NCBI RefSeq assembly: GCF_030380735.1
Contig: NZ_JAUDRZ010000030.1
Coordinates: 332,045 to 396,044, forward strand
Origin: Rhizobium sp. S152
GTDB taxonomy: Bacteria > Pseudomonadota > Alphaproteobacteria > Rhizobiales > Rhizobiaceae
Length of the DNA: 64,000 nucleotides
Reading direction: 5' to 3'
Below are positions 1-10,629 of this stretch, one piece after another (the first letter of the stretch is position 1; the number at the start of each line of letters is the position of its first letter). A program made the translations under genes and the position numbers. The notes beneath the pieces were generated by a model. It was not told the origin of the DNA and searched no databases. It saw only the letters and a program-made list of their open reading frames with translations.

Positions 1-1
1 T

Positions 2-103
2 TGGAACGACACCATGCCAGCGGGATCGAAATCCGGCCTGGCAGTGGAAACGTTGCAGAATAGGTTTGTTTGCCGCCATCCGGCGAACGGAAAACAGGAC
101 TGA
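2..103 (+). CDS. possible 3' end of a small unknown gene before nuoG
   Basis: A reading frame is open from the window edge and closes with TGA at 101-103, seven bases before the nuoG ATG. About 33 residues are visible, and they show no motif I recognise. Rhizobial nuo operons can carry a small unknown gene between nuoF and nuoG, so this may be its C-terminus. An untranslated spacer is equally possible, because a frame this short stays open by chance in GC-rich DNA. Confidence 0.25.
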   Translation, partial: WNDTMPAGSKSGLAVETLQNRFVCRHPANGKQD

Positions 104-109
104 GTGACG

Positions 110-2191
110 ATGGCAAAACTGAAGATTGACGGTAACGAGATCGAAGTCCCGGATCATTACACCCTCATCCAGGCGTGTGAGGAAGCCGGTGCTGAAGTTC
201 CGCGCTTCTGCTTCCACGAACGCCTTTCGGTTGCCGGCAACTGCCGCATGTGCCTCGTCGAGGTCAAGGGTGGTCCGCCGAAGCCGCAGGCATCCTGCGC
301 CATGGGCGTGCGCGATATCCGCGGCGGCCCGAACGGCGAACTGCCGGAAGTTTTCACCAACACGCCGATGGTCAAGAAGGCCCGCGAAGGCGTGATGGAG
401 TTCCTGCTGATCAACCATCCGCTGGATTGCCCGATCTGCGACCAGGGTGGCGAATGCGATCTGCAGGACCAGGCAATGGCCTTCGGCATCGCCGGCTCGC
501 GTTATCAGGAAGACAAGCGCGCCGTCGAGGACAAGTACATTGGACCGCTCGTCAAGACGGTCATGAACCGCTGCATTCACTGCACGCGCTGCGTCCGCTT
601 CACCACCGAGGTCGCCGGCATTGCCGAGCTTGGCCTGATCGGTCGTGGCGAAGACGCCGAGATCACCACCTATCTCGAGCAGGCCATGACCTCCGAGCTC
701 CAGGGCAATGTTGTTGACCTCTGCCCGGTCGGTGCGCTGACCTCGAAGCCCTTTGCGTTCACTGCCCGTCCGTGGGAACTGAACAAGACCGAAACGATCG
801 ACGTCATGGACGCGCTCGGTTCGGCCATCCGCGTCGACACCCGCGGCCGCGAAGTCATGCGCGTCATGCCGCGCGTCAACGAGCAGATCAACGAAGAGTG
901 GATCTCCGACAAGACTCGCTTCATCTGGGATGGTCTGAAGACGCAGCGTCTCGACAAGCCTTACGTCCGCAAGGACGGCCGCCTGCTGCCCGCCAGCTGG
1001 GCCGAAGCCTTCGGCGCCATCAAGGGTGCGGTTTCCGCAACCTCGGGCGACAAGATCGGTGCCATCGCCGGCGACCTCGCTTCCGTCGAAGAAATGTACG
1101 CGCTTTCCGAACTGGTGAAGTCGCTCGGTTCCGAGAACCTCGACTGTCGCCAGGATGGGACGGCACTCGATCCGTCGCTCGGCCGTGCAAGCTACATCTT
1201 CAATCCGATGATCGAAGGCATCGAGCAGGCCGACGCGCTTCTCATCATCGGCGCCAACCCGCGCTTCGAAGCCGCCGTTCTCAACGCCCGCATCCGCAAG
1301 CGCTGGCGCCGCGGCAACTTCCCGATCGGCGTGATCGGCGAAGCCGGCGAACTGCGCTACGATTACGAATACCTCGGCTCCGGTCCGGATAGCCTGAAGG
1401 ATCTGGTTGAAGGCAACCACAGCTTCGCCAAGGTCCTGACCGACGCCAAGAAGCCGTTGATCATCATCGGTCAGGGCGCTCTGTCGCGCGCCGATGGCGC
1501 CGGCGTTCTGGCAACGGCGGCAAAGCTCGCCGGCAATGTCGGCGCGGTCGTCGAAGGCTGGAATGGCTTCGGTGTGCTCCACACGGCAGCTGCCCGCGTC
1601 GGCGGTCTCGACCTCGGCTTCGTGCCGGGCGCCAAGGGCGTCAACGCCGCGGAAATGCTGGCGTCGATGGACGTTCTCTTCCTTCTCGGCGCCGACGAGA
1701 TGAACTTCGACGCCAAGAAGGCGAAGTTCACAGTCTACATCGGTTCGCACGGCGACCAGGGCGCGCAGAATGCGGACGTCATCCTGCCGGCCGCCGCCTA
1801 CACCGAAAAGTCCGGCACCTGGGTCAACACCGAGGGCCGCGTACAGATGGGCAATCGCGCGGGCTTTGCGCCTGGCGACGCTCGCGAAGATTGGGCTATC
1901 ATCCGCGCACTCTCCGACGTGCTCGGCAAGAAGCTTCCGTTCGATTCGCTGAGCCAGCTGCGCGCTAGGCTTTACCAGGCGTTCCCGCACTTCGCTGATC
2001 TCGACGAGATTGCCGAAAGCGACAGCGCCAAAATTGCCGCAGTTGCGAAAAAAGCCGGCAAGACCAACAAATCCGGGTTTGCGTCGCCTGTGAAAGACTT
2101 CTATTTGACGAACCCAATCGCGCGCGCGTCGGCTGTCATGGCCGAGTGCTCGGCATTGGCCCGCAACAACTTCAAAGTCGCGGCAGAGTAA
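110..2191 (+). CDS. nuoG: NADH-quinone oxidoreductase subunit G
   Basis: This is the largest subunit of the peripheral arm of complex I and relays electrons from NADH through iron-sulfur clusters. From the ATG at 110 the product has 693 residues. The N-terminal 2Fe-2S ferredoxin domain shows Cys34, Cys45, Cys48 and Cys63. It is followed by the His103/Cys107/Cys110/Cys116 set and by Cys155, Cys158 and Cys161 plus a later CP motif, as expected for two 4Fe-4S clusters. The remainder resembles the molybdopterin-oxidoreductase fold, which has no cofactor in complex I. An in-frame GTG at 104 is possible, but the AGGA at 96-99 is better spaced for 110. It is the first complete gene of the distal nuo operon here; nuoH starts 12 bases downstream. 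Confidence 0.96.
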   Translation: MAKLKIDGNEIEVPDHYTLIQACEEAGAEVPRFCFHERLSVAGNCRMCLVEVKGGPPKPQASCAMGVRDIRGGPNGELPEVFTNTPMVKKAREGVMEFLLINHPLDCPICDQGGECDLQDQAMAFGIAGSRYQEDKRAVEDKYIGPLVKTVMNRCIHCTRCVRFTTEVAGIAELGLIGRGEDAEITTYLEQAMTSELQGNVVDLCPVGALTSKPFAFTARPWELNKTETIDVMDALGSAIRVDTRGREVMRVMPRVNEQINEEWISDKTRFIWDGLKTQRLDKPYVRKDGRLLPASWAEAFGAIKGAVSATSGDKIGAIAGDLASVEEMYALSELVKSLGSENLDCRQDGTALDPSLGRASYIFNPMIEGIEQADALLIIGANPRFEAAVLNARIRKRWRRGNFPIGVIGEAGELRYDYEYLGSGPDSLKDLVEGNHSFAKVLTDAKKPLIIIGQGALSRADGAGVLATAAKLAGNVGAVVEGWNGFGVLHTAAARVGGLDLGFVPGAKGVNAAEMLASMDVLFLLGADEMNFDAKKAKFTVYIGSHGDQGAQNADVILPAAAYTEKSGTWVNTEGRVQMGNRAGFAPGDAREDWAIIRALSDVLGKKLPFDSLSQLRARLYQAFPHFADLDEIAESDSAKIAAVAKKAGKTNKSGFASPVKDFYLTNPIARASAVMAECSALARNNFKVAAE

Positions 2192-2203
2192 GGGCAGGGG
2201 ACT

Positions 2204-3244
2204 ATGGAATCGTTCTTTTCAACATATGTCTGGCCAGGCCTCATCATGGTCGGTCAGTCGCTTCTCGTCCTCGTCTGCCTCCTCGTCTTCATCGCCTACA
2301 TTCTGCTGGCCGACCGTAAGATCTGGGCGGCCGTACAGTTGCGTCGTGGTCCGAATGTGGTGGGTCCGTTCGGCCTTTTCCAGTCCTTCGCCGACCTTTT
2401 GAAGTTCGTCTTCAAGGAGCCGATCATTCCGGCCGGCGCCGACAAGGCCGTCTTCCTGCTGGCGCCGCTGGTCACCGTGCTTCTGGCGCTGTCGACGTGG
2501 GCCGTGGTGCCGTTCGCCGATGGCTGGGTGATCTCCAACATCAATGTCGGCATTCTCTACATCTTCGCGATCTCTTCGCTTGAAGTGTACGGCGTGATCA
2601 TGGGCGGCTGGGCGTCGAACTCGAAGTACCCGTTCCTCGGCGCGCTTCGCTCGGCGGCGCAGATGGTGTCCTACGAAGTCTCGATCGGTTTCGTCATCGT
2701 CACCGTCCTGCTCTGCGTGGGCTCGCTGAACCTGACCGACATCGTGCACGCTCAGCAGAGCGGTATCGGAACGCGCCTCGGCATGCCGTCGTCCTTCCTG
2801 GACTGGCATTGGCTCGCCCTGTTCCCGATGTTCATCATCTTCTTCATCTCGGCGCTGGCTGAAACCAACCGTCCACCCTTCGACCTTCCGGAAGCCGAAT
2901 CCGAACTCGTCGCCGGCTTCATGGTCGAGTACGGCTCCGCGCTCTACATGATGTTCATGCTCGGCGAATACGCGGCCATCGTCCTGATGTGCTCGCTGAC
3001 GACGATCCTGTTCCTCGGGGGCTGGCTGCCGCCGGTCGACGTCTGGTTCCTGAACTGGGTTCCCGGCATCATCTGGTTCATGCTGAAGTCGTGCATGGTG
3101 TTCTTCATGTTCGCGATGGTGAAGGCATTCGTGCCGCGCTACCGCTACGACCAGCTCATGCGTCTCGGCTGGAAGGTTTTCCTTCCGCTGTCGCTGGCCA
3201 TGGTCATTATCGTTGCATTCGTTCTGAAGCTGATGGGTTCGTAA
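2204..3244 (+). CDS. nuoH: NADH-quinone oxidoreductase subunit H
   Basis: This membrane subunit of complex I lies at the quinone-binding junction between the peripheral and membrane arms. The 346-residue protein has about eight hydrophobic segments. It contains family-typical stretches such as [15 protein letters not shown] near residue 37 and [20 protein letters not shown] near residue 222, where acidic loop residues contribute to the quinone chamber. The start ATG follows a purine-rich AGGGG. Spacing to nuoG is 12 bases and to nuoI about 40, consistent with one operon. The length is normal for the family and nothing looks damaged. Confidence 0.97.
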   Translation: MESFFSTYVWPGLIMVGQSLLVLVCLLVFIAYILLADRKIWAAVQLRRGPNVVGPFGLFQSFADLLKFVFKEPIIPAGADKAVFLLAPLVTVLLALSTWAVVPFADGWVISNINVGILYIFAISSLEVYGVIMGGWASNSKYPFLGALRSAAQMVSYEVSIGFVIVTVLLCVGSLNLTDIVHAQQSGIGTRLGMPSSFLDWHWLALFPMFIIFFISALAETNRPPFDLPEAESELVAGFMVEYGSALYMMFMLGEYAAIVLMCSLTTILFLGGWLPPVDVWFLNWVPGIIWFMLKSCMVFFMFAMVKAFVPRYRYDQLMRLGWKVFLPLSLAMVIIVAFVLKLMGS

Positions 3245-3284
3245 TCATGGCGACCCTCGTTTCAGGCAAACTTGGAGATTGAAG

Positions 3285-3776
3285 ATGGCAGGCTTGTCCA
3301 ACGCTGTCAGCTCGTTGTTCCTTCGGGAGTTCATCAGCGCGTTCTGGCTGACGTTCCGTTACATTTTCAAGCAGAAGGCAACGGTCAACTATCCGTTCGA
3401 AAAGGGGCCGGTCAGCCCGCGCTTCCGTGGCGAACATGCGCTGCGTCGCTATCCCAATGGCGAAGAGCGTTGCATCGCCTGCAAACTGTGCGAAGCGATC
3501 TGTCCTGCTCAGGCGATCACCATCGAAGCCGGCCCGCGCCGCAACGATGGGACGCGCCGCACGGTTCGTTACGACATCGACATGGTGAAATGCATCTATT
3601 GCGGCTTCTGCCAGGAGGCTTGCCCGGTTGATGCGATCGTAGAAGGTCCGAATTTCGAATTTGCGACGGAAACCCGCGAAGAGCTCTACTTCGACAAGCA
3701 GAAGCTCCTCGACAACGGTGACCGGTGGGAGCGCGAAATCGCGCGCAACATCGCACTCGATGCGCCGTACCGTTGA
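3285..3776 (+). CDS. nuoI: NADH-quinone oxidoreductase subunit I
   Basis: This peripheral-arm ferredoxin subunit carries the two 4Fe-4S clusters (N6a and N6b) that pass electrons towards N2 and quinone. The product is 163 residues from ATG 3285, preceded by GGAG at 3274-3277. A TTG at 3279 is in frame but sits too close to that site. The two cluster motifs are Cys63/66/69/73 ([12 protein letters not shown]) and Cys103/106/109/113 ([12 protein letters not shown]). The N-terminal amphipathic segment (about residues 8-30) is typical of the membrane-apposed helix. The gap to nuoJ is 142 bases, the longest inside this operon. Confidence 0.97.
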   Translation: MAGLSNAVSSLFLREFISAFWLTFRYIFKQKATVNYPFEKGPVSPRFRGEHALRRYPNGEERCIACKLCEAICPAQAITIEAGPRRNDGTRRTVRYDIDMVKCIYCGFCQEACPVDAIVEGPNFEFATETREELYFDKQKLLDNGDRWEREIARNIALDAPYR

Positions 3777-3790
3777 TCGGAATTGAAATG

Positions 3791-3822
3791 CCGGGTGAGG
3801 CTGCGTAGCGCGCGTCGCCCGG
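3791..3822 (+). other. stem-loop in the nuoI-nuoJ spacer
   Basis: CCGGGTGA at 3791-3798 can pair with TCGCCCGG at 3815-3822, with one G-U pair. It encloses a GC-rich loop that can itself fold. No T-run follows, so it does not look like a terminator. It may be an RNA-processing or stability element between nuoI and nuoJ. Confidence 0.4.
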
Positions 3823-3918
3823 TCAACATGCACCGAAGCTTCGCCGGAAACGGATATGGAGCTTCATTCGGGCAGGGAAACTCCCGGCTGCCCGGGGGAA
3901 GATGAAGAAGGCACCAAC

Positions 3919-4533
3919 ATGGGTCTGCAGGCTCTATTTTTCTATATTTTCGCCTTCGTCGCGGTTGCGTCGGCGTTCATGGTCATCTGGTCGAAGAATC
4001 CGGTTCACTCGGTTCTCTTCCTGATCCTGGTATTCTTCAACGCGGCGGGCCTGTTCCTTCTGCTTGGCGCTGAATTCCTGGCGATGATCCTGCTCGTCGT
4101 TTATGTCGGAGCCGTGGCGGTTCTCTTCCTCTTTGTGGTCATGATGCTCGACATCGACTTCACCGAACTAAGGTCCGGCGTCCTCGAATACGCGCCGATA
4201 GGCGCGTTGATCGGGTTGATCCTGGCGGCCGAGCTGATCATCGTCGTTGGCGGCACGGTTATTTCGCCGGAGATCGCAAAGACGGTTGCCATGCCGATCC
4301 CGGCTATCACGGAACGCACGAACACCGCCGCCCTCGGCGACGTGCTCTACACCAATTACGTCTACTTCTTCGAAATCGCCGCCCTGGTGCTTCTCGTCGC
4401 AATGATCGGTGCGATCGTGCTGACACTGAAGCATCGGACCACCGTAAAGCGGCAGAACATCGCAGACCAGGTTGCCCGCAACCCGAAGACCGCCGTCGAG
4501 GTGATCTCGGTGAAGCCGGGGCAGGGTCTCTGA
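3919..4533 (+). CDS. nuoJ: NADH-quinone oxidoreductase subunit J
   Basis: This is a small membrane subunit of complex I near the quinone/antiporter interface. From ATG 3919 the product is 204 residues with about five transmembrane helices. An in-frame upstream ATG at 3856 would add 21 hydrophilic residues unlike the family, so the later start is preferred. The family stretch around 'AEFLAMILLVVYVGAVAVLF' lies near residues 56-75 and contains the TM3 pi-bulge region. nuoK begins 29 bases after the stop. Confidence 0.95.
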   Translation: MGLQALFFYIFAFVAVASAFMVIWSKNPVHSVLFLILVFFNAAGLFLLLGAEFLAMILLVVYVGAVAVLFLFVVMMLDIDFTELRSGVLEYAPIGALIGLILAAELIIVVGGTVISPEIAKTVAMPIPAITERTNTAALGDVLYTNYVYFFEIAALVLLVAMIGAIVLTLKHRTTVKRQNIADQVARNPKTAVEVISVKPGQGL

Positions 4534-4562
4534 GGCAGGCGCGAGCTTAAGGAAACAACACA

Positions 4563-4871
4563 ATGGTCATCGGACTTTCCCATTACCTGACGGTCAGCGC
4601 CATCCTCTTCACGCTCGGCGTCTTCGGTATCTTCCTCAACCGGAAGAACATCATCGTCATCCTGATGTCGATCGAGCTCATTTTGCTCGCCGTCAACATC
4701 AACATGGTCGCCTTCTCGTCGTTCCTCAACGACATCGTCGGCCAGGTCTTTGCATTGTTCATTCTGACCGTCGCTGCTGCTGAAGCGGCCATCGGTCTCG
4801 CAATTCTCGTCGTCTTCTACCGCAACCGCGGCTCCATCGCCGTGGAAGACGTCAATATGATGAAGGGCTGA
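4563..4871 (+). CDS. nuoK: NADH-quinone oxidoreductase subunit K
   Basis: This 102-residue membrane subunit (homologous to MrpC and mitochondrial ND4L) has three predicted helices. Two conserved acidic residues in the membrane are visible: Glu in '[11 protein letters not shown]' (helix 2) and Glu in '[12 protein letters not shown]' (helix 3). These are the residues known to take part in proton transfer. The length matches the family exactly. It lies in the operon, 7 bases before nuoL. Confidence 0.97.
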   Translation: MVIGLSHYLTVSAILFTLGVFGIFLNRKNIIVILMSIELILLAVNINMVAFSSFLNDIVGQVFALFILTVAAAEAAIGLAILVVFYRNRGSIAVEDVNMMKG

Positions 4872-4878
4872 TAAGGCT

Positions 4879-6873
4879 ATGTTTTTATATAAGGCTATCG
4901 TCTTTCTTCCCCTGATTGGCGCGATCATTGCAGGCCTTTTCGGCCGCGCGATCGGCGCCAAGGCATCGGAATTCGTCACCACCGGCCTGATGATCATCGC
5001 CGCGCTGCTGTCGTGGTACGTTTTCATCACCGTCGGCATGGGCCATGTCGAAGGCGGCCCGATCAAGGTCGAAGTCCTGCGCTGGATCCAGTCCGGCGGC
5101 ATCGACGCCTCCTGGTCGCTGCGGATCGACACGCTGACCTCGGTCATGCTCATCGTCGTCAACTCGGTTTCGACGCTCGTCCATCTCTATTCGATCGGGT
5201 ACATGCATCATGACCCGCATCGTCCGCGCTTCTTTGCCTACCTGTCGCTCTTCACCTTCGCGATGTTGATGCTGATCACCTCCGACAACCTCGCCCAGAT
5301 GTTCTTCGGCTGGGAAGGCGTGGGTCTGGCGTCCTACCTGCTCATCGGTTTCTGGTTCAAGAAGCCTTCGGCGAACGCTGCCGCCATGAAGGCCTTCATC
5401 GTCAACCGCGTTGGCGACTTCGGCTTCATCCTCGGCATCGCCAGCGTTTTCGTTCTCTTCGGCGCGATCAACTTCGACACCATCTTCGCCAATGCCGCGA
5501 GCTTCGCGCATGAAGGTGGAGAGGGCGGCGAAGTGGTTCTGAACCTCTTCGGCATGCAGCTCGACAAGGCTCACGCCCTGACCGGCGCCTGCCTGCTGCT
5601 CTTCATGGGCGCGATGGGTAAGTCGGCGCAGTTCCTGCTGCACACCTGGCTGCCGGACGCCATGGAAGGCCCGACGCCTGTGTCGGCGCTCATCCATGCC
5701 GCGACCATGGTTACGGCAGGCGTCTTCCTTGTCGCCCGCATGTCGCCGCTGTTCGAACTGTCTCCGGATGCGCTGACCGTCGTTACGATCATCGGTGCGA
5801 TCACCGCCTTCTTCGCGGCGACCGTCGGCCTCGTGCAGAACGACATCAAGCGCGTCATCGCCTATTCGACCTGTTCGCAGCTCGGCTACATGTTCGTGGC
5901 ACTCGGCGTCGGCGCCTATGGCGCGGCCATCTTCCACCTCTTCACCCACGCCTTCTTCAAGGCACTGCTCTTCCTTTGCGCCGGCTCGGTCATCCACGCC
6001 GTCGATGGCGAGCAGGACATGCGTCACATGGGTGGTCTGCGTCCGCACATCAAGGTTACCTTCCTGATGATGCTGATCGGCACGCTCGCCATCACCGGCG
6101 TCGGCATTCCGTTCACGCCGTTCGGCTTCGCCGGCTTCTTCTCGAAGGACGTGATCATCGAGGCAACCTACGCATCGCATTCGCCGGTCGCGGGCTTCGC
6201 CTTCGCCATGCTGGTTATCGCGGCTCTGTTCACGAGCTTCTATTCCTGGCGCCTGATGTTCCTCACCTTCTTTAACAAGCCGCGCGCTTCGCACGAGGTC
6301 ATGCACCACGTGCACGAATCGCCGCAGGTCATGCTGATCCCGCTCTATCTGCTGGCGATCGGCGCGGTCTTCGCGGGCTGGTTCTTCGAAGGGCACTTCT
6401 ACGGCGAGGAATATGCCGAGTTCTGGAAGGGCGCGCTCTTCACCTCGGAGCACAACGAGCTGGTCCACGAGTTCCATCACGTTCCGGCTTGGGTTGCCCT
6501 CAGCCCGTTCATCGCCATGGTCGTCGGTTTCGTGACCGCCTGGTACATGTACATCAAGTCGCCATCGACGCCGGCGGTGCTCGCACGCCAGCATCGGGTG
6601 CTCTACCAGTTCCTCTTGAACAAGTGGTACTTCGACGAGCTCTACGACTTCCTCTTCGTCCGCTCGGCAAAGGCCCTTGGCCGCTTCCTGTGGAAGAAGG
6701 GTGACGTCGGCGTCATCGACACCTACGGCCCGAACGGCATTGCCGCCCGCGTCGTCGATGTCACCAACCGCGTCGTGCGCCTGCAGAGCGGTTACCTCTA
6801 TCACTACGCGTTTGCCATGCTGATCGGCGTTGCAGCGCTCGTTACCTGGATGATGCTCGGGAGTGCCCTCTGA
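4879..6873 (+). CDS. nuoL: NADH-quinone oxidoreductase subunit L
   Basis: This is the distal antiporter-like proton-pumping subunit of complex I, 664 residues. It has about 14-16 membrane helices and the C-terminal lateral helix extension expected of NuoL. Proton-antiporter core motifs include '[18 protein letters not shown]' (essential Glu) and '[20 protein letters not shown]' (Lys/His-rich region). The segment '[17 protein letters not shown]' is also typical. The stop overlaps the nuoM start by one base (TGATG), which implies translational coupling. Confidence 0.97.
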   Translation: MFLYKAIVFLPLIGAIIAGLFGRAIGAKASEFVTTGLMIIAALLSWYVFITVGMGHVEGGPIKVEVLRWIQSGGIDASWSLRIDTLTSVMLIVVNSVSTLVHLYSIGYMHHDPHRPRFFAYLSLFTFAMLMLITSDNLAQMFFGWEGVGLASYLLIGFWFKKPSANAAAMKAFIVNRVGDFGFILGIASVFVLFGAINFDTIFANAASFAHEGGEGGEVVLNLFGMQLDKAHALTGACLLLFMGAMGKSAQFLLHTWLPDAMEGPTPVSALIHAATMVTAGVFLVARMSPLFELSPDALTVVTIIGAITAFFAATVGLVQNDIKRVIAYSTCSQLGYMFVALGVGAYGAAIFHLFTHAFFKALLFLCAGSVIHAVDGEQDMRHMGGLRPHIKVTFLMMLIGTLAITGVGIPFTPFGFAGFFSKDVIIEATYASHSPVAGFAFAMLVIAALFTSFYSWRLMFLTFFNKPRASHEVMHHVHESPQVMLIPLYLLAIGAVFAGWFFEGHFYGEEYAEFWKGALFTSEHNELVHEFHHVPAWVALSPFIAMVVGFVTAWYMYIKSPSTPAVLARQHRVLYQFLLNKWYFDELYDFLFVRSAKALGRFLWKKGDVGVIDTYGPNGIAARVVDVTNRVVRLQSGYLYHYAFAMLIGVAALVTWMMLGSAL

Positions 6874-8384
6874 TGACCGATTGGCCTATTCTTTCCACGG
6901 TCACCTTCCTGCCGTTCGTCGGCGTGGTGCTCCTGCTATTGATGAATGAGAACGGCCCGAACGGCCGCCGCAACGTCCTCAACATCTCGTTGGCCACGAC
7001 CGTGGTGACCTTCATCGTTTCGCTGTTCATCTGGATCGGTTTCGACAACGCGAACCCGGGTTTCCAGATGATCGAGAAGCATGGCTGGCTCGGCACGGGC
7101 ATCAGCTATCACCTCGGCGTCGACGGCATCTCCATGCTGTTCGTCATCCTCTCGACCTTCCTCATGCCCTTCTGCGTGCTGGCCAGCTGGTTCGCCGTCG
7201 AGAAGCGCCTGAAGGAATACATGATCGCCTTCCTGGTGCTGGAAGTGATGATGGTTGGCGTCTTCGTGTCGCTCGATATCGTTCTCTTCTACGTGTTCTT
7301 CGAAGCCGGCCTGATCCCGATGTTCCTGATCATCGGCGTCTGGGGTGGCAAGGATCGCGTCTACGCCAGCTACAAGTTCTTCCTCTACACGCTGCTCGGC
7401 TCCGTGCTGATGCTGCTCGCCATCATGGCCATGTACTGGCAGGCAGGCACGACCGATATCTCGGCGCTGCTCGCCTACAAGTTCCCGCCGCAGCTGCAGA
7501 CTTGGCTATGGCTTGCCTTCTTCGCGTCCTTCGCGGTGAAGATGCCGATGTGGCCGGTTCACACCTGGCTTCCCGACGCGCACGTTCAGGCGCCGACGGC
7601 AGGCTCTGTCATCCTGGCGGGCGTGCTCCTGAAGCTCGGCGGCTACGGCCTCATCCGTTTCTCGCTCGGCATGTTCCCGGTTGCGTCCGATTTCTTCGCG
7701 CCGCTGGTCTTCGCGCTGTCGGTCATCGCCATCATCTACACCTCGCTGGTGGCGCTGATGCAGGACGACATCAAGAAGCTGATCGCCTACTCGTCCGTTG
7801 CCCACATGGGTTACGTGACCATGGGTATCTTCGCGGCCAACGCTCAAGGGTTGCAGGGTTCGATCTTCCAGATGCTGTCGCACGGCATCGTCTCCGGCGC
7901 GCTCTTCCTCTGCGTCGGCGTTGTCTACGACCGCACCCATACCCGCGAGATCGCGGCCTATGGCGGTCTGGTCAACAACATGCCGAAATATGCGGTTGCG
8001 ATGATGGTCTTCACCATGGCGAACGTCGGCCTTCCCGGCACGTCGGGCTTCATCGGTGAATTCCTGACGCTGATCGGTGTCTTCCGCGTCAACAGCTGGG
8101 TCGCGCTCTTCGCCGCCACCGGTGTCATCCTGTCGGCGGCCTACGCGCTCTGGCTCTATCGCCGCGTGATTTTCGGCGCGCTGGAAAAGGAAAAGCTCAA
8201 GGCTCTCCTGGACCTTTCGCCGCGTGAGCAGCTGATCCTTTATCCGCTGATCGCTCTGACAATCTTCTTCGGCGTCTATCCGGCTCCGGTATTCGACGTG
8301 ACCGCAGCGTCCGTCGACCAGCTGGTGAATAGCTATTCGGCCGCGGTGCAGGCAGCGCATGATGTTGCGCTGTCTATGAAATGA
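6873..8384 (+). CDS. nuoM: NADH-quinone oxidoreductase subunit M
   Basis: This is the middle antiporter-like proton-pumping subunit of complex I, 503 residues with about 14 helices. The family motifs are present: '[19 protein letters not shown]' with the essential Glu, '[20 protein letters not shown]' and '[18 protein letters not shown]'. Translation is probably coupled to nuoL through the TGATG junction. The gap to nuoN is 18 bases. Confidence 0.97.
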   Translation: MTDWPILSTVTFLPFVGVVLLLLMNENGPNGRRNVLNISLATTVVTFIVSLFIWIGFDNANPGFQMIEKHGWLGTGISYHLGVDGISMLFVILSTFLMPFCVLASWFAVEKRLKEYMIAFLVLEVMMVGVFVSLDIVLFYVFFEAGLIPMFLIIGVWGGKDRVYASYKFFLYTLLGSVLMLLAIMAMYWQAGTTDISALLAYKFPPQLQTWLWLAFFASFAVKMPMWPVHTWLPDAHVQAPTAGSVILAGVLLKLGGYGLIRFSLGMFPVASDFFAPLVFALSVIAIIYTSLVALMQDDIKKLIAYSSVAHMGYVTMGIFAANAQGLQGSIFQMLSHGIVSGALFLCVGVVYDRTHTREIAAYGGLVNNMPKYAVAMMVFTMANVGLPGTSGFIGEFLTLIGVFRVNSWVALFAATGVILSAAYALWLYRRVIFGALEKEKLKALLDLSPREQLILYPLIALTIFFGVYPAPVFDVTAASVDQLVNSYSAAVQAAHDVALSMK

Positions 8385-8402
8385 TGACGGGACTTTTGTG
8401 AT

Positions 8403-9848
8403 ATGACCTCTGAAACAATTCTCGCAAGCCTGCATCTTTCCATCCCGGAACTGATCCTCGCGGTCGGTTCCCTGGTGCTGCTGATGATCGGCGTCTTCGC
8501 CGGCGAGCGCTCCGGCCGCATGGTGAGCATTCTCGCCATGCTCGTGCTGGCGGCAGCGGCTCTCTGGCTCGTCTTCGTGCCGAGCGAAGGCCTCGCTTAC
8601 GGTGGCGTCTTCCTTTCGGACGGCTTCGGCCGCTTCATGAAGGTAACGGCACTGGTCGGCTCGGTCGTGGCGCTTTTCATGTCGCTCGGTCTCGCCAAGG
8701 AGAACCAGCTCGACAAGTTCGAGTTCCCTGTTCTGATCGTGCTCTGCACGCTCGGTATCCTGCTGATGATCTCTGCCAACGACCTGATCTCGCTCTACCT
8801 AGGCCTCGAGCTGCAGTCGCTCGCGATCTACGTCATTGCCGCGATCAATCGCGATAGCGTCAAGTCGACGGAAGCAGGCCTGAAGTACTTCGTGCTCGGC
8901 GCGCTGTCGTCAGGCATGTTGCTCTACGGCATGTCGCTGGTCTACGGGTTCACTGGTCACACGCACTTCGCCGATATCGCCCAGGCACTGTCGGTCGAAG
9001 GCACCCGTTCGCTTGGCCTGATCTTCGGCCTCGTCTTCATCCTCGCCGGCATTGCCTTCAAAATCTCGGCGGTCCCGTTCCACATGTGGACACCCGACGT
9101 TTACGAGGGTGCACCGACCCCGGTTACCGCATTCCTGGCCAGTGCCCCGAAGATCGCGGCCATGGCCATGATGACGCGTATCGTCATCACCGCCTTCCAG
9201 CCGGTCATGGCCGACTGGCAGCAGGTCGTGGTCTTCATTTCGATCGCCTCGATGCTGCTCGGCTCCTTCGCCGCGATCGGCCAGCGCAACATCAAGCGAC
9301 TGATGGCCTACTCGTCGATCGGTCACATGGGCTACGCGCTCGTCGGTCTTGCGGCCGGCAACCAGACCGGCGTTTCCGGCGTCATGCTCTACATGGTCAT
9401 CTACATGACCATGACGCTCGGCGGCTTTGCGATCATCATGTCGATGCGCCGCAAGGACGGCACCGTCGTCGAGAACGTCAGCGATCTCGCCGGCCTCTCC
9501 ACCACCAATCCGTTCATGGCGACCATCTTCACGATCCTGATGTTCTCGCTGGCCGGCATCCCGCCGCTGGCAGGCTTCTTCGCGAAGTACTTCGTCTTCG
9601 TCGCCGCCATCGAAGCCAAGCTCTATGCGCTTGCTATCATCGGTATCCTCTCCTCGGTCGTTGGCGCCTTTTACTACCTGCGCGTCATCAAGCTGATGTG
9701 GTTCGATGAAGCAACCGGCGAGTTTGCCCGCGTATCGGGTTCGCTTCGCCTTGTCTTCGGCGTTTCCGGCCTGCTGGTTCTCGCCTATGTGTTCGTCGGC
9801 GGCCCGATCGGCGGCGCGGCTGAACTTGCTGCGGCGACCCTGTTCTGA
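8403..9848 (+). CDS. nuoN: NADH-quinone oxidoreductase subunit N
   Basis: This is the proximal antiporter-like proton-pumping subunit, 481 residues. Diagnostic segments are '[15 protein letters not shown]' (essential Glu), '[20 protein letters not shown]' and '[19 protein letters not shown]'. It is the last complex I gene of this operon and overlaps birA by one base (TGATG), so birA is probably cotranscribed. The length is standard for alphaproteobacteria. Confidence 0.97.
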   Translation: MTSETILASLHLSIPELILAVGSLVLLMIGVFAGERSGRMVSILAMLVLAAAALWLVFVPSEGLAYGGVFLSDGFGRFMKVTALVGSVVALFMSLGLAKENQLDKFEFPVLIVLCTLGILLMISANDLISLYLGLELQSLAIYVIAAINRDSVKSTEAGLKYFVLGALSSGMLLYGMSLVYGFTGHTHFADIAQALSVEGTRSLGLIFGLVFILAGIAFKISAVPFHMWTPDVYEGAPTPVTAFLASAPKIAAMAMMTRIVITAFQPVMADWQQVVVFISIASMLLGSFAAIGQRNIKRLMAYSSIGHMGYALVGLAAGNQTGVSGVMLYMVIYMTMTLGGFAIIMSMRRKDGTVVENVSDLAGLSTTNPFMATIFTILMFSLAGIPPLAGFFAKYFVFVAAIEAKLYALAIIGILSSVVGAFYYLRVIKLMWFDEATGEFARVSGSLRLVFGVSGLLVLAYVFVGGPIGGAAELAAATLF

Positions 9849-10612
9849 TGAGTTCCGGCGCGCGGCGCCTGCTATCGCTCGACGATATCAGGCACGAGGC
9901 TCTGTCGGAGACATCGTCCACCAATAGCGAATGCCTTGCCCGGGCCCGGGCAGGGGACCGCGGGCTCCTCTGGATCACCGCGACAAGGCAGACCGGCGGC
10001 CGCGGCCGTCGGGGACGCCCCTGGGTTTCCGAAGCCGGCAATCTCTACGCTTCGCTTCTCCTGATCGATCCGGCTCCCATGGAGCGGCTTGGCTCACTTC
10101 CGCTGGCTATCGCGGTCGCCGTTCATCAGGCGATCAGGCAGGTCCTGCCGGCGGGCGCGGAGGCGCTCGAGGTGAAGTGGCCGAACGATATCCTCATTGG
10201 ACGCAAGAAGACCTGCGGGATACTGGTCGAGGGCGAGATGTTGCCGGACGGGCGTCACGCGCTTGTTATCGGCATCGGCGTCAACATCGCGTCGAAGCCC
10301 GACAATCCGCTCTACCCGGTCACCTGCCTCAGCGAGCAGGGCAGCGCCGCTTCTCCGGAAGAGTTGTTCGCGCATCTGTTCAAGGCAATGGCCGAAGCCT
10401 TGTGCGACTGGGATCGCGGTCGCGGCATTCGCGAAATCACCGCCCGCTGGCGCGAGGTCGCGTGCGGCATCGGTGAAAAAATCACGGTCAATCTACCCGA
10501 CCGGTCGATTTCCGGCCACTTCGCCGGAATTGATGATAATGGCCTGTTGATGCTCGATACGGGGGCAGGCAGGATGATGACGATTGCCGCTGGCGACGTC
10601 TTCTTTGGATGA
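9848..10612 (+). CDS. birA: biotin--[acetyl-CoA-carboxylase] ligase
   Basis: The enzyme activates biotin to biotinyl-AMP and attaches it to the carrier lysine of AccB, whose gene also lies in this window (54054-54524). The 254-residue protein has the biotin/ATP loop 'GRGRRG' at residues 51-56 and the 'KWPND' motif further on. It starts directly in the catalytic domain and lacks the N-terminal helix-turn-helix of E. coli BirA. It is therefore a monofunctional ligase, not a repressor. A small C-terminal SH3-like domain follows. It overlaps nuoN at its start, and its stop abuts the RNase J gene. Confidence 0.94.
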   Translation: MSSGARRLLSLDDIRHEALSETSSTNSECLARARAGDRGLLWITATRQTGGRGRRGRPWVSEAGNLYASLLLIDPAPMERLGSLPLAIAVAVHQAIRQVLPAGAEALEVKWPNDILIGRKKTCGILVEGEMLPDGRHALVIGIGVNIASKPDNPLYPVTCLSEQGSAASPEELFAHLFKAMAEALCDWDRGRGIREITARWREVACGIGEKITVNLPDRSISGHFAGIDDNGLLMLDTGAGRMMTIAAGDVFFG

Positions 10613-10629
10613 TTGGAAAAACGAAGACT

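Noticed and set aside
4885-6804. 639-codon open frame antisense to nuoL
   Set aside because: It is a shadow of the GC-rich codon pattern of nuoL; its composition is charged and low in complexity, with no motif.
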